Counted from the first letter of the stretch, positions 22,478-33,771 are shown. The stretch: DNA of 64,000 nucleotides from Mytilus galloprovincialis (GCF_965363235.1 NC_134841.1:36733440-36797439), one strand, 5' to 3'. Program-made: numbers and translations. Notes: generated from the letters alone by a model not told the origin.

Positions 22478-23904
22478 TATATGCAGGCTGGGGCATTATC
22501 TGTGTTCCATTTTCCGTTTATTTGGTTTGATTCAGTAGTTCACAGAATGTCTGAGAAAAATTATTATACATTTAAAGTATCTACATGGAAATAAAGCAGT
22601 TGGATTATTGGGCAAGGTGGCTAGAGCTCAGATAGACAGGTTAATGGCTTTGACGGATGATGCAGTTGTTGACACAGCGACCACTATGTGGGCAGTATCA
22701 ATTGTAATCACAAAAATACTGATCTCCGAGGAAACTGGAATGTCCCTAATCAAATGGAAAAATCAAAAGTAGGAGAGATTTGCAGAAGCTCAACAGAGAG
22801 GAGACGCTGATTTGTTATGGGAGTTTAACTGCTCTTTTCTTGCTATTTGGCACTCGATAAGTACTGGTGTAAAATACATGTTAGATACATGTAGAAATAA
22901 ACATCTAAACATCAATTGTTCCATCCCCTATTTTTACTTTCTTACAAATTAAGCCTACTGTTTGTGCCATATGTGTGCATACTTGAATGTATGTAATCAG
23001 TTATTTCCATAGATCTGATACCCAGTAGTTGAATGGTTCACGCTATTCCTTTTTGGTGTATCCATGGCAACAACCTGCTTGTTTTTACTAATAATATTGC
23101 AAAAAAGGGGTAAAGATGTCGCATGTTTTCACTTAATTTGGCCAAATATAAAATTTTAATCTCTTGGAGGATACTGTTTCTGAAGCTGTTTACATATATC
23201 TTTCACGAATTTAAATAAAAAGTATTTGTCTTTCGTCTCATTGTTTTTTTATAAAATTGCGTCAAAAACCGTATGAAAAAAGTGTTTGTGAACATTCGAC
23301 CGTACGGTTACACATAGCTGTTAATTTATGTTTCATTTAGTCTCCTGTGGAGAGTTGTCTCATTTGCAATTATACCACATTTTCTTATTTTTATACTACA
23401 AAAGTTTTATGGACATACGGAAAATACGGACAGCCAAACAAAAATTGCCTATTAGACAGGTTAAAAATAATATTGATGTTCTTAAAAACTACCTTTGAAA
23501 GCTAAATTAGTCATCAGTTGTCTGTTAGTGAGTTTAAATGCACAATTACTTTCATATTTGAAAAATTCTCTTGGCTCAAAATGCAGGATCTACTTTCCTT
23601 CCGGAACACCTGAGATCATTCCAGGCTTTATTGGGTTTCGTGTTGCTAGGTTGTGTTATGTAGACTGCTGTTTGTCTTCTCATCTGCTTTCATTTTTCGC
23701 TTTGGCTGTGTCGGTTTCGACCTTTGAGTTTGATTGTCCCTTTAGTATCTTTTGTCTGTCTTTTAAAATTGTACGCCTCCTTGCAAAAGTACAGACGCGT
23801 ACTGTACATGGAGGCATTTGTGTATAGTTTAGAAATAAATAGAGACAACATAGTTTTGCAGAAACGAAGTTACGGGAGTTAATCAGAGCTCACACATATT
23901 TAGA
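22478..23904. repeat. Interior of foldback element 1 with old repeat fragments
   Basis: Includes the right half of the split dispersed repeat (22478-22515), a family E fragment (22712-22765), a family D fragment with GAGAGTTGTCTCATTTGC (23325-23390) and a family B copy (23555-23780, CAGGATCTACTTTCC and ACACCTGAGATCATTCC). No transposase-like frame was seen. The 110-residue frame at 23495-23827 is the family B repeat translated. Confidence 0.6.
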
Positions 23905-24481
23905 GAATCGTGTTTGGCCGAGTAGAGATCGAAGAGTGGTCGATCGAATGTGGTTGCGTAGAGATCGGGTGTTGGTCTAGTTGGTATAGGATGAAAAAAA
24001 TACAGAAGTCGCAGTGATTATAAAGCGATCGGGCATTGATCGAGTTAATCTGGACCACATATCGAACAGGTTGGTTTTGATCGGGAAATGATCGGAAATA
24101 AGTCGAGCAAAGATCGAAATGATCGAGTGCTGATCGGTAAACTATTTGTATTCCGACCAAACTCGATCTCTACACGATTCTTTCTCGATCAATTCGACCA
24201 CTAGTCGACAAATTCTCGATCTTTTCTCGAGTGAACGGCTTCTGGGTCCTTACTCGAATGTTTTTGACATTTCAAAAACTCTCGGCAGGAAAGTCAGATC
24301 CAAGGTAGACCACCCCGAACATTTTTGTCAATTGAGTCAGACCAGTCTCAAGATCGTTTAATTTGTCTTGATCGGCATTGGTCGAGTTGGTCTGATCGGA
24401 AGTGTGAACCTAGCTTAACATAAACAGTTCCATGTACATATACCTTGTTGAACGCGACAGAACTTACTAGTATATGCCTAA

Positions 24482-25726
24482 TACCGCAGTCCCACTAGGC
24501 CATGATCGCACTATGATTTGTGAAAAAAATGCAAAATTTGGCGATCGTAGTGCGATCGTGAAGATTGCAGTAAGGTCATAATACGGTAATGGTGAGGTCT
24601 TCAAGATCGTGATGAGCGTGGACATCTTTGAACATGTTCAAAACAATCGTGGTATGGTCGTGGCGAAATCAGGTCGTAGTAGAAGCGTAGTGAGAGCGAA
24701 TTTAAGTCGTGGTAAGATAGTAAAGGTCGCTGTACCATCGTAGCGAGAGCGTAGCGAAATCGTGCTTCTTTTCGGAGAGACTGTGCTATGATATCACAGC
24801 GACGTAACTACGACCTCACTACGACCATCACGTTCTCACCACGACCCATCTACGCTTCCACTACGACTATACTACGTTTACACCACGCTGTTCAAGACCA
24901 TAGTACGATTCTAGCACGCCATGCATGCCGTCCTCATCGCGCTCTTCGAACGACCTGAATAAGTTCATACTACGACCATCATGCTCATTGTCATTTTCAC
25001 ATGAAATATATAAAAACCCTCCAGGTTTTGTTTGTCTGAATGCAATTTGGACTTCTTGTCCTTTTTCTGCTACAGCTCAATCATGCTTGACACCTATGTG
25101 TCATCTCTGCTGGTGTTCACTTAAACATCGTCATTTGAGCTTGATGGACCAGCAATAGGTTGTGATTTAGGTTGTATTGGTCGGTCCGACGTCTCTGCTA
25201 GATCAGGATTCGTTAGTATCAGAGCTCCCTCTACCTCTACACCTACTCCTACCATCACGCCCACATGTTCTGGTAAATTTTGGTGGCCTGACTGTGTTAT
25301 ATCCGAGAAATCTACTTATTAATCAGAAATATAAGGAAACGAACAGTATTATATGGAACACTATTTTACGTTATTGCTGAGAACGTAGAAAGATCGCGGT
25401 ATACACGTGGTATAATCGTGGTAAGAACGTGCTTTAATCGCATAAAAAGCATGGTAAGATCGTGTTGCATTGAGATAACTCGTGGTATGGTCGTAGTGAT
25501 AACGTAATGAGCGTAGTAAGATCACGATCATCGTAGAGAAAGCATGGTTAGAACGTGGTATAATCGTAGCGGGAGCGTTGTAGAAGCGTAATGAGGATGT
25601 AGTAGCATCCTGAAATTAACGAAAATTAACATTTTCATGCCCCTCATACTGCGACCTCACGACGATCTGAATTTATTTTAGATCACGGTGAGCGTGGTGC
25701 GATCGTGGTCTAGTGAGACTGGGACT
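24482..25726. mobile_element. Foldback-like DNA element 2, 1245 bp
   Basis: The left end and the reversed right end share CAGTCYCACTAGRCCAYGAT then CGCAC over about 30 bp without gaps. The arms are tandem runs of CGTAGTGAGAGCG-like words (left half G/T-rich, then the complement from about 24790). TAA flanks both ends (24479-24481 and 25727-25729). The paralogous spacer has one TAA at 32594-32596 in the same context (ATATGC..TAACGAC), an apparent empty site. The central 25000-25330 part is not repetitive and could be a captured or residual coding piece on the minus strand. Family likely the same as element 1; no transposase was found. Confidence 0.7.
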
Positions 25727-25729
25727 TAA

Positions 25730-25963
25730 CGACATCTATATAAATTATTCTTACCAGATTTATTCCTTGGTATATGTGTTTTAATCAATGGAAATATGTC
25801 TGTACTTGTATAAATAATAAAAAAAAAGAATGAATAAAATTATGGAATTTCTTAGTTTAAGTCTCATTTTTGTACTTGCTTGGCAATATGTACACTTTTG
25901 AATCTTAGCTTTGATCTTGTCTTATTTTTGTTATAGATTGTCTAGCTTTCCTAGGAAAGCAAC
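25730..25963 (+). promoter_or_regulatory. Conserved sequence just before gene 2
   Basis: Collinear with 32597-32650 and 33000-33320 before gene 3 (AAATTATGGAATTTC, AATATGTACACTTTTGAATC). Conservation may simply reflect recent duplication. No core promoter motif stands out. Confidence 0.3.
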
Positions 25964-28900
25964 ATGTTATTAGTGAGCCTATCGTTTTCATGCTTTAGTC
26001 TGCTGTATGTGTATACAGGTAAATTTACATAAGAAACTTTTTTTTATTCAAAGTAAGAACTTATTTATATCGCTTTTTCGACAACAAAACATTCAATGAA
26101 TTAAATAAAAAATATAGGCTCTTTTTCATTCACAATAATAAAAATACTTTATTCCGAAAACCAAAACAAATAAAATCTGATAGATAAGATGTTAATAAAT
26201 ATAAACAAATGTATTGTACAAACGACGTAGATGTGCTAATATCCATAATACATCTCAAAAAGATGAACACAAATAGTGAATGCAAAACGAAATTCTAATG
26301 GCGATGGTATCCTTTTTTAAATAACTGACTAAGCTTAGCAATTTATGTATTGTTGAACAGCAGCAGACCATTCAATAACGATAACTAACTTTTGAGTAGT
26401 TTAATGTTTGTATAGAACTGTATTTTTAGAATAGATATATGTGTGAAAATATTTTTGTTTAGTGCTATAACCGAATCACACAATGAAAAAAAATTAAACA
26501 CACAAATTATATCACACTCCGAAATATTTACAACACTTGTCAAAATGTATCAGCTTGAAAGCGAATCAGCAAACATATCCAAATCAATTTTACCGACTTA
26601 GAAATGGAAGAAAAAGCTACAGTGTTCATCTCATGAATTTAGACTATTAACCAAGAAATAGGTTACGATACAATGAAAGAACGAAAATATGCATGATCAA
26701 GCCGTTCTCATCAAAATCATGTTTAGACAATGTTCGAAAAGAAAAGAGATGTACAAAAAATAAAACACTAAGATTTAAAAAGTTGTCAATAAGTAGCTTT
26801 TCCTTGAAAAAGTTTACGCTTTAATAAACAAACATTCTGGTGTTGAACCAAAACAAATGGTGTTCATCCGATGAAAAATTTAAATTATTATTTGAAGTCG
26901 TCATCGTAAAGCAATTTTGTACTATATTTACCATGTAGAAGAACTCTGCTTGAATCACACTTTTTTTTCTTTTTTTTTTTATGAAAATAATAATGGATGA
27001 CAAAATGTGTACAAAATATATAGCACATAATCCCTATAAATATATCGGTCCCAGTTCGACATAAGTAACTGAGACAGTAAAGTCTTTATTATGGATATTC
27101 ATTTGATATACAAATTCAGTAACATGTGAGACAACTTGTTAAAAGTGTAAAGATTGATTGAAAGTGTTTAATATCTTTACAAGGCTAGTGGTATATAACG
27201 ATTTTCGTATTTTCATAGAAGTGAATAGCCAAATGATTCCTGAAAATCATAGACTTAGTTGTTCAGATAATGAGACAAAAACGGTAGCCTGTTTAAATGG
27301 AGGATCTTGCTTTGCCGTATATGTAGAAGACAGAACAGTGCAATGTGCGTGAGTATCTTTAATAAAAAATATTATTTGAGCGTCACTGATGACTCTTTTG
27401 TAGACGAAACGCGCGTCTGGCGTATCAGATTATAAGCCAGGTATTTTGGAAAACTATATACTTGAATAAAATGCTTTTATGAAACAATAACAATACAGAA
27501 TACAACGTGGAACCAAGGATTTGTATAATAAGACTTACTATACAAATCCTTGGTGGAACTAACAAATAACCAGCAAACAAAACAAAGCAAAGCATGATAT
27601 TCGTGTGTACGGAAACCATTAATGGGCAAGGATATCTATCTATTGCCAAATAGTATGTAAAACGAAATCCTAAATATTTTTTTTTCAAGTTTAATGTCAA
27701 ATGTATCAATATATTATCTTCGTTTTCTGATTGTTGTTTATTTTCTAGATGTTATAGTAAATATATAGGAAGGCGCTGTGAAATGATAGACCCAGAAATA
27801 ATATTTGATGACAAAGAAAGTAAGTCTTCTGTTCAACCACTAAGTTATGACCTGCTGGCAAAGATATTTCGAAGCGAAGCCGTTTATATATATTACTGTT
27901 AAATACTTTTCTAGACTTAAGCCGATTAAAATCTCTTCGTTTTGATAATTTTTATTTTTTATTCTCTTCTATCCCTAATTATTTTTGCCTTTGATCTTCT
28001 GAAATGAGTGCTTCTGGTAAGATTTATGTAGTGCAACCACTCGTGTAGATGCGTTATCAATAAGATAATTAATTAAATCTGGTATGTTAAATAGTTTATG
28101 TTTAGCTTTTGGATGCAATTATGTTCCTTAGTGTAATAAAAATTTTACTAAATGGTTGAAGAGCATGATTTTCATTGATTCGGTATAACATTGTGTTATA
28201 AACATTTAAGCATGTTTCCATGAAACAGTACATCAGGATAAATATGTGAGCGCAAAAGCATTTAATCGGATTGTAAACAGTTAATTATGAATAAAACAGA
28301 ATGTGAAATATATGCCGATGAAACAGCAACTCATCAGTCAATATTTTTAATCAATTTTAAAACTATCTTAAAAGGTCTGTTAATAGAAAATAAAGAAAAT
28401 GTAAAAGATATGATATGAACAGTATTTGTCTTTTCAGCGGGACAAAAAGAAGTCGCAATTGGATTAATCTCAGGTTTTGCAGCATCAATTTTCCTATTTA
28501 TTGCTTTTGTGATAATTGGCTGCGTTTGGTTTATAAAACAAAAGTAAGTTTGTAAAAAGAAGGTAAGTTTCGGCAACACGGTCTACCGAAGTGTGAACCA
28601 AGGAAACTTATTCAAATGAACAGAAGTTGTTGTTTGTTTATGTAATTTATATGTTTTTCTCGTTTTTTTTATTTTATATATATTAGACCGTTGGTTTTCC
28701 CGTTTGAATGGTTTTACACTAGTTATTTTGGGGCCCTTTATAGCTTGTTGTTCGGTGTGAGCCAAGGCTCCGTGTTGAAGACCGTACATTGACCTATAAT
28801 GGTTAACTTTGTTTAATTGTTATTTGGATGGAGAGTTGTCTCATTGGCACTCACACCACATCTTCCTATATTCAATCATATTTAAGTATTTGAAGATATC

Positions 28901-30052
28901 ATCAAAGCGTTATATAAATGCAATGTCAGTCATAGCAAACATGTCCAAGCTTAGAAAAACACCTATCAAATATTTTTCATTTTATTATGTTCAACAATAT
29001 TTTACATACATGACAATACATCAAGTTTATCTTATCCGCGAAGATATGGTGTTATAACATAAAAGAAACCTGGCGAGCAAAACAAACCGAAAATAGGACC
29101 GGAACTTTTTAAAAAATAATTTAAAATTACAGCATTATGATATGATTAATATATTCACCAAAGTTGTACAAAAGTTCGAACATGTGAAATGTTCTTGTTC
29201 ATAATGTATCCATATTTAGTTATTTTTAACTAAGTTAGTTCGATTCAGAATTGGTTATTCCTGCAAAATTTGATTCAAAAGTCCAACATGGTATCATGAG
29301 CTCTGTAACATAGTTAGTACTTCGTTTCAGGTATGATTTATAACGTTTTAAATATTCAGAAACTAAGGTTTCATATCCTGGAGGCTAAGTTGACCTTGTA
29401 ACGTTTTAGCTTTATTTTACAATCCTTTAGGTAGTATTTCTTTTCAACTGTTTCGGTTCTTATACATCTTTGGATTTCAAATACTCCACTTTGATAGTTC
29501 CTGATGAAATGAATCAAGAATCGATGTATGACGCATTACATTTATAGCGAGATATTTTTATATGTGATTTGGGTCGTTTAAAGTCATTCAAGCTTTTTAA
29601 GTCAAAATGGATTGTGACATTTTACCAAATGAATAATTTCATAATCTATATTATTTATTTTCAGACCTGTTGGCAACCAGTATACAGCAACCAGAACCAG
29701 CTGCTAGTTTTTGGTGTATCTTCACACAATTTCTATATAAGTAAACAAAAAAAAAATGATAAAATTTCTACTAGTCTATGTAAGAGGTTAACAGAGATTT
29801 TATGTGTATTTGATTATAAATATTCTATGTACGAATAATACAATTATTAACGTTCAACAATTTAAGACTGTTTACATGATATATAAACAGATAAATTCGG
29901 CTGTTTTCACTTTAGTCGGTTTGTTTTCTCTTTCACACATTCCTCATTTCCATTTTTAATGTTACAGACATGTACGCACATTCCTTGGAAAACTGTCCTC
30001 ACAAGAAAACATAAACACAGATAACAACAAAATGGCAAACTTTGACAATTAA
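25964..30052 (+). CDS. Gene 2: single-EGF membrane protein, ErbB-ligand-like (158 aa, 5 exons)
   Basis: Coding exons are 25964-26018, 27189-27348, 27749-27819, 28438-28543 and 29968-30052, phases 1, 2, 1, 2. Signal peptide 1-18; EGF cysteines at 43, 53, 59, 71, 73 and 82 with NET sequon at 46-48, LNGGSCF core and KYIGRRC end; membrane helix about 102-128; then KQKH and a 25-residue tail ending NKMANFDN. Arg precedes Cys6, as in EGF and neuregulin, so this copy keeps a residue known to matter for ErbB binding. Residues from PENHRL through EGF loop 3 are nearly identical to gene 1, while the N-terminal lead differs. The first coding exon begins after an acceptor at 25953-25954, so a 5' untranslated exon is expected. 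Another possible last exon lies at 29665-29707. AATAAA follows 24 bases after the stop. Confidence 0.85.
27376..27446 (+). repeat. Dispersed repeat family A in intron 2 of gene 2
   Basis: GAGCGTCACTGATGA, then the GACGAAACGCGCGTCTGGCG core. Not present at the equivalent place in genes 1, 4 or 5. Confidence 0.85.
28610..28865 (+). repeat. Dispersed repeat family D in intron 4 of gene 2
   Basis: Contains AGACCGTTGGTTTTCCCG, GGGCCCTTTATAGCTTG, GTGTTGAAGACCGTAC and GGAGAGTTGTCTCATTGGC, with a CACACCACATCTTCCTAT end. Other copies: 10985-11215 (inverted), 34985-35355, 61316-61440. Confidence 0.8.
29665..29707 (+). other. Candidate alternative last exon of gene 2
   Basis: A TTATTTTCAG acceptor in the right phase after exon 4 would add KPVGNQYTATRTSC and stop at 29705-29707. 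The exon at 29968 is equally well formed and gives a longer tail, so this could be an alternative tail or chance. Confidence 0.3.
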
Positions 30053-30075
30053 TTGCGAGGAACACATTGATAGTT

Positions 30076-30085
30076 AATAAATAAA
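30076..30085 (+). terminator. Polyadenylation signal of gene 2
   Basis: Overlapping AATAAA hexamers (AATAAATAAA) lie 24 bases after the gene 2 stop codon. Repeat sequence begins directly afterwards. Confidence 0.5.
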
Positions 30086-30345
30086 GGCAGCAGTAGTATT
30101 CCGCTGTTCAAAAGTCATAAATCGATTAAGAGAAAACAAATCCGAGTTACAATCTAAAATCAAAGGAAACATAACAACTAAAAGAACAATGACAGTAAAA
30201 TGCAACAATAAAAAAAATACTTATGCAACATACATAGAAACGAGCTATTTGAAAACGAGAGTTATATTCCTGACTTTGTACTGGACATTTTAAGAAATAA
30301 TGGTGGGTTGAACCTAGTTTTATGGCTAGTCAAACCCCTGTTTAT
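30082..30345 (-). repeat. Dispersed repeat family C, inverted copy
   Basis: GCAGCAGTAGTATTCCGCTG, AAATCCGAGTTACAA and TGCAACATACATAGAAACGA. It faces the direct family C copy at 30555-30775. Confidence 0.75.
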
Positions 30346-30554
30346 ATGACAATGTTAAATTTACCCAATGTCATTGAAAATGAAAGTCATATTTTATTGT
30401 GTGGACGAAACGCACATCTTGCGTATTAACATTGAAAACCTGGTACCTTTTGTTAGCTATTATTACTGTGTTTCTCTGTACTATATGTTCTCCCATGTAA
30501 TTGTATTGTAGTCCTGTCATGTAATGTTGTCATTTTAATGTTATATTTAACATT

Positions 30555-30775
30555 GCCATAAATGCGGGAGGTTTGGCATGTAACAAATCTAGGTTCAAAC
30601 CACCATTTTTTTCTTAAATGTCCTGTTCCAAGTCAGGAAATAGCCATTGTTATATTATATTTCGCTTCTCTGTGTTACATTTTAATGTTGTGTTTCTGTT
30701 GTGTCGTAGTTCTCCTTTATTTAATATGTGAAGCGTTTCCCTCAGTTTTAGTTTGTAACCCGGATTAGTTTTTTT
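30555..30775 (+). repeat. Dispersed repeat family C, direct copy
   Basis: CGGGAGGTTTGGCATGTAAC, GTGTTTCTGTTGTGTCGTAG and GTTTGTAACCCGGATTAG. The 68-residue frame here is repeat-derived. Confidence 0.75.
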
Positions 30776-31060
30776 ATGCCCCACCTACGATAGTAGAGGG
30801 GCATTATGTTTTCTGGTCTGTGGCCCCGTTCGTCCGTCCGTCTGTCAGTCCGTCCAGGTTAAAGTTTTTGGTCAAGGTAGTTTTTGATGAAGCTGAAGTC
30901 CAATCAACTTGAAACTTAGTACACTTGTTGCTTATGATATGATCTTTCTAATTTTAATGCCAAATTAGATAATTACCCAATTTCACGGTCCATGGAACAT
31001 GGAAAAGGATAGTGCGAGTGGAGCATCCGTGTACTTTGGACACATTCTTGTTCTCAATCG
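30774..31060 (+). repeat. Dispersed bivalve repeat with GTCCGTCCG motif
   Basis: TGCCCCACCTACGATAGTAG, GGGGCATTATG, then CGTTCGTCCGTCCGTCTG and GAGCATCCGTGTACTTTGG. Resembles the repeat split by LINE 1 at 18660 and 22478. Confidence 0.65.
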
Positions 31061-31124
31061 ATTTATAAATTTTGAACAGCGGTATTCTACTGTTGCCTTT
31101 ATTTTCTCACTGATAGTTCAAAGT

Positions 31125-31460
31125 TGATGGCTATGTTGAACTCATATATCCCATTGAACTTAAGATAACAGATACAACAGGAACTGTAAAATACGGGTCA
31201 TATTTTGAATAACATAAAAAAGAAATAACAATAAGGGTCAGTTGAAAACAAAAATTTACGATAACAGAGATTATTTCAGCTTCAAAAGTGTTCACTTTCA
31301 ATTTTTCTGTCGCAACAGTCCAGCAACGCCTGCTTTTGGAGTATATATCAGTTGATACGATATTAAAGCGCTTGATTGTTTTGTTTCCATAATTTCTTTG
31401 ATAAAGGTGATTGCTGTTCAATTGGTATATTTCCTCCCTCATTTTATATGAATATGAACC
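31125..31460 (+). pseudogene. Reverse-transcriptase remnant, paralogue of 15215-15560
   Basis: Same order as the unit 2 copy: an ELIYPIEL-like stretch, then CAACAGTCCAGCAACGCCTG and GGAGTATATATC. Reading is interrupted several times. The minus-strand frame at 31131-31442 is its antisense shadow. Shared position shows it was present before the spacer was duplicated. Confidence 0.5.
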
Positions 31461-32295
31461 CTGCTTTAAAATATATTTTAGAGATGCTAGTTTATAAGGA
31501 AACAGTTAATAGGAAGAAATGTCAACCTATCTGGACAGCTTTTCATGACTCTTGATCGATTGGTATTGGCACTTCTGGATTTATTCAATGTTGCTTTTTT
31601 TTTTTACAAAGAGTGGTTTCAAGAACCTCCACACTTTACAGTAGCCAAATTTATGAAGTTTATAACATTTATGAAATTTGATTTTGCATTTTCTATTGTT
31701 TAGGTTATAAAAATGTATAGTTTCATTTCTTTGGAATCTGTGCTTATATCTAACGCTTTGAATGTTGTATGCTATATATTGGTATATTGGTATGTGACCA
31801 GAATTGCCTTTAAACATTTACCTTCAGAAAGTCAGTAATAAGAATTCTTTTGACAGAATAAATTTGTTTTAAAATAAAAATTGTTCGACAGATTTGAAGT
31901 TGAATCATATTTTGATATCTACATTTTTGTACTAACAATCATCTTTTAAACAAGGAATACTATTTATTGGAAGAAACTATTAAAAAATATGCTTAGATCT
32001 AAGAAGTTTTTATATTATGAATTCTAGTAAATACGAAATGAAAGGAGTACGACTTTATGAAAGAATGTAAAGATTTGCACTTTTTTTTATCGAAGAGTAT
32101 CGAGTTACCTATTTCAGTTCTATTTGTTAATTGGTATTAGAACATTATGAATGATATAATTTTGGTGGGTCGCTGAACAGACAAATAGGCGTAATATTTA
32201 AAATCGATCTTTATAATTAAATAAGAAGCAATTTACACGGATCTGTAGATTAAACGATAAGAATATCCACGAAAAAATACTTCTTCTTGGAAGCC
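31461..32295. other. Duplicated spacer before gene 3
   Basis: Collinear with 15561-16508, with scattered small gaps and substitutions. No gene is seen; the minus-strand frame at 31581-31817 has no counterpart in the paralogue. Confidence 0.65.
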
Positions 32296-32341
32296 ATGCA
32301 CGTTCTATTACAATTGTTCATTATTTTTTGGGAATGCAATG
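32296..32341 (+). other. Candidate alternative signal-peptide exon (unit 3)
   Basis: ATG at 32296 opens MHVLLQLFIIFWECN plus one base, then a good donor GTGAGT at 32342. Hydrophobic core, length and phase 1 fit the signal exons of the array. It lies about 1 kb before the damaged signal exon of gene 3 at 33321. Paralogous to 16509-16581. No downstream partner is proven. Confidence 0.35.
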
Positions 32342-32529
32342 GTGAGTTATTAGCTGAAATTTTGAAAGGTAAGATCAGTAAAAATGAGAGTTCGCGTCGG
32401 AACTTTAACGAAATGCATCGAGGTATTACATAGAAACAACTAATAGATTTTGGTGCGTCGTCATGTTTAATGTTGCTCTGAAAGAGGTCTGTTCTAAAAT
32501 AAAAATAGATCATCACGAAGCTACATTAA

Positions 32530-32600
32530 CTAACATATTTAGTTCCATGTATATATACCGTATTCAACACGAAAGAACTTCATATAATATGCTTAACGAC
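32530..32600 (+). other. Paralogous empty sites for foldback elements 1 and 2
   Basis: TAA at 32531-32533 and TAA at 32594-32596 lie in a stretch collinear with 18265-18274, 24416-24481 and 25727-25740. Each TAA is single here and doubled around an element in the spacer before gene 2. Confidence 0.65.
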
Positions 32601-32659
32601 AACTATATAAAATTTTCTTTCCAGATTTATTTCCTGTTTCTTTAAAAAATAAATACATG

Positions 32660-32960
32660 CAATGTAATAAAAGAAGGGCAAACGATACCAGAGGGACAGT
32701 CAAACTCATAGATAAAAAATAAACTGACAACGCCATTGCTTAAAAAAAGAAGAAAAAAATCAAACCGACAAACAATACACAACATTAAAAACTAAAGACT
32801 AAGCAACACGAACCCCACCAAAAACTGGGGTGATCTCAGGTGCTCCGGAAGGTTAAGCAGATCCTGGCACCCATCGTGTTGCTCATGTTATCACACACCC
32901 AGTAAATAGTATTATTCCGTAGGTCACATTCGTGCAAAGGGAAACGGATTGTAGTTATAA
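32660..32960 (-). repeat. Dispersed repeat family B, inverted copy
   Basis: AAAAGAAGGGCAAACGATAC, ACACGAACCCCACCAAAAAC, TGATCTCAGGTGCTC, AGCAGATCCTGGCACCCATC. Absent from the paralogous place before gene 2, so inserted after duplication or lost there. Confidence 0.8.
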
Positions 32961-33419
32961 GTGTTTTAATTAATGATAACAGTATGTACTTTAAAATCAT
33001 AAAAAGAACGAATTAAATTATGGAATTTCGCAATCAAGCCTCATTCATGAATTTGCTTGTTTTTCTGACCTGAATCCTGACCGTTCGCGTTCCTACGTTT
33101 GTGATTCAAGCCTATAAAAGACTAGAAGCTTGAATGGTGCAAAAATTCTTCAGAGATATCAGGCTTATAAATCAACGATTAATGAAAATACATCATTTCT
33201 AGTAACTATAAATATTGTGTAACTTTTGCGTTTTTTTTCGGTCTGCATGGAAATATGTACACTTTTGAATCGGAGCCTTGATCATTCCTTATTTTCTTAT
33301 AAATGTTTTAACTTTTTCAGGAAAGCAACATTTTATTATCATGCTTTTGTCTGCTGTATGAGTATACAGGTAAATTTATAACTTCGTACTTTATTCGGCC
33401 TTTTTAAACATTGTTTTAT

Positions 33420-33505
33420 TCGAGCGTCACTGAGGAGACTTTTGTAGACGAAACGCGCCTCTGGCGCAAATATATAAAATTTCAATCCTGGTATTTATGA
33501 TGAAT
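33420..33505 (+). repeat. Dispersed repeat family A in pseudogene 3
   Basis: GAGCGTCACTGAGGAGAC, then ACGAAACGCGCCTCTGGCGC. Position differs from the copy in gene 2, so the two insertions are independent. Confidence 0.8.
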
Positions 33506-33771
33506 TTATTAACCTAAGAAACTTGCCAAGATATTTAATTGTATTCAAAGTAAGAACTCATCTATATTGCCTTTTCGACAACAAAAGCATTCAATGAACT
33601 GAATAAAAAATCTCAATCGCTATATGCTCGTTTTATTTACAATGGTGAATGCAAAATAAAATTCTCTGAGGATGATATGCTAAATTTAATAACTAACTGA
33701 GCATCGTACGTTATTTATTTTTGAAGAGTAACATACCAAATACTTCATTTTGTATCCAATATTGGAAAGTT

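Larger units (their letters stand above)
18275..24415. mobile_element. Foldback-like DNA element 1 (PIF/Harbinger-like?), carrying a nested LINE
   Basis: The left end AGCTAGGTTCATACTGCCGA matches the reversed right end AGCTAGGTTCACACTTCCGA. Both arms (about 18275-18600 and 23905-24415) are made of degenerate CGATC/GACTCG words, as in foldback elements. TAA flanks both ends (18272-18274 and 24416-24418), and the paralogous spacer before gene 3 has a single TAA at 32531-32533, an apparent empty site. A 3-bp TAA duplication suits PIF/Harbinger (inference); no transposase was found. Inside are a dispersed repeat, a full-length LINE (18889-22463), a family E fragment, a family D fragment and a family B copy. 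Confidence 0.7.

Noticed and set aside
23495-23827. A 110-residue hydrophobic frame
   Set aside because: Most of it is the translated family B dispersed repeat, present in several copies with other frames.
24925-25380. Two + strand frames rich in Ser, Leu and Pro in foldback element 2
   Set aside because: They cross the simple-word arms and read against the direction that looks weakly protein-like.
31131-31442. A 103-residue minus-strand open frame with hydrophobic C-terminus
   Set aside because: It is antisense to the reverse-transcriptase remnant whose sense motifs are readable on the + strand.
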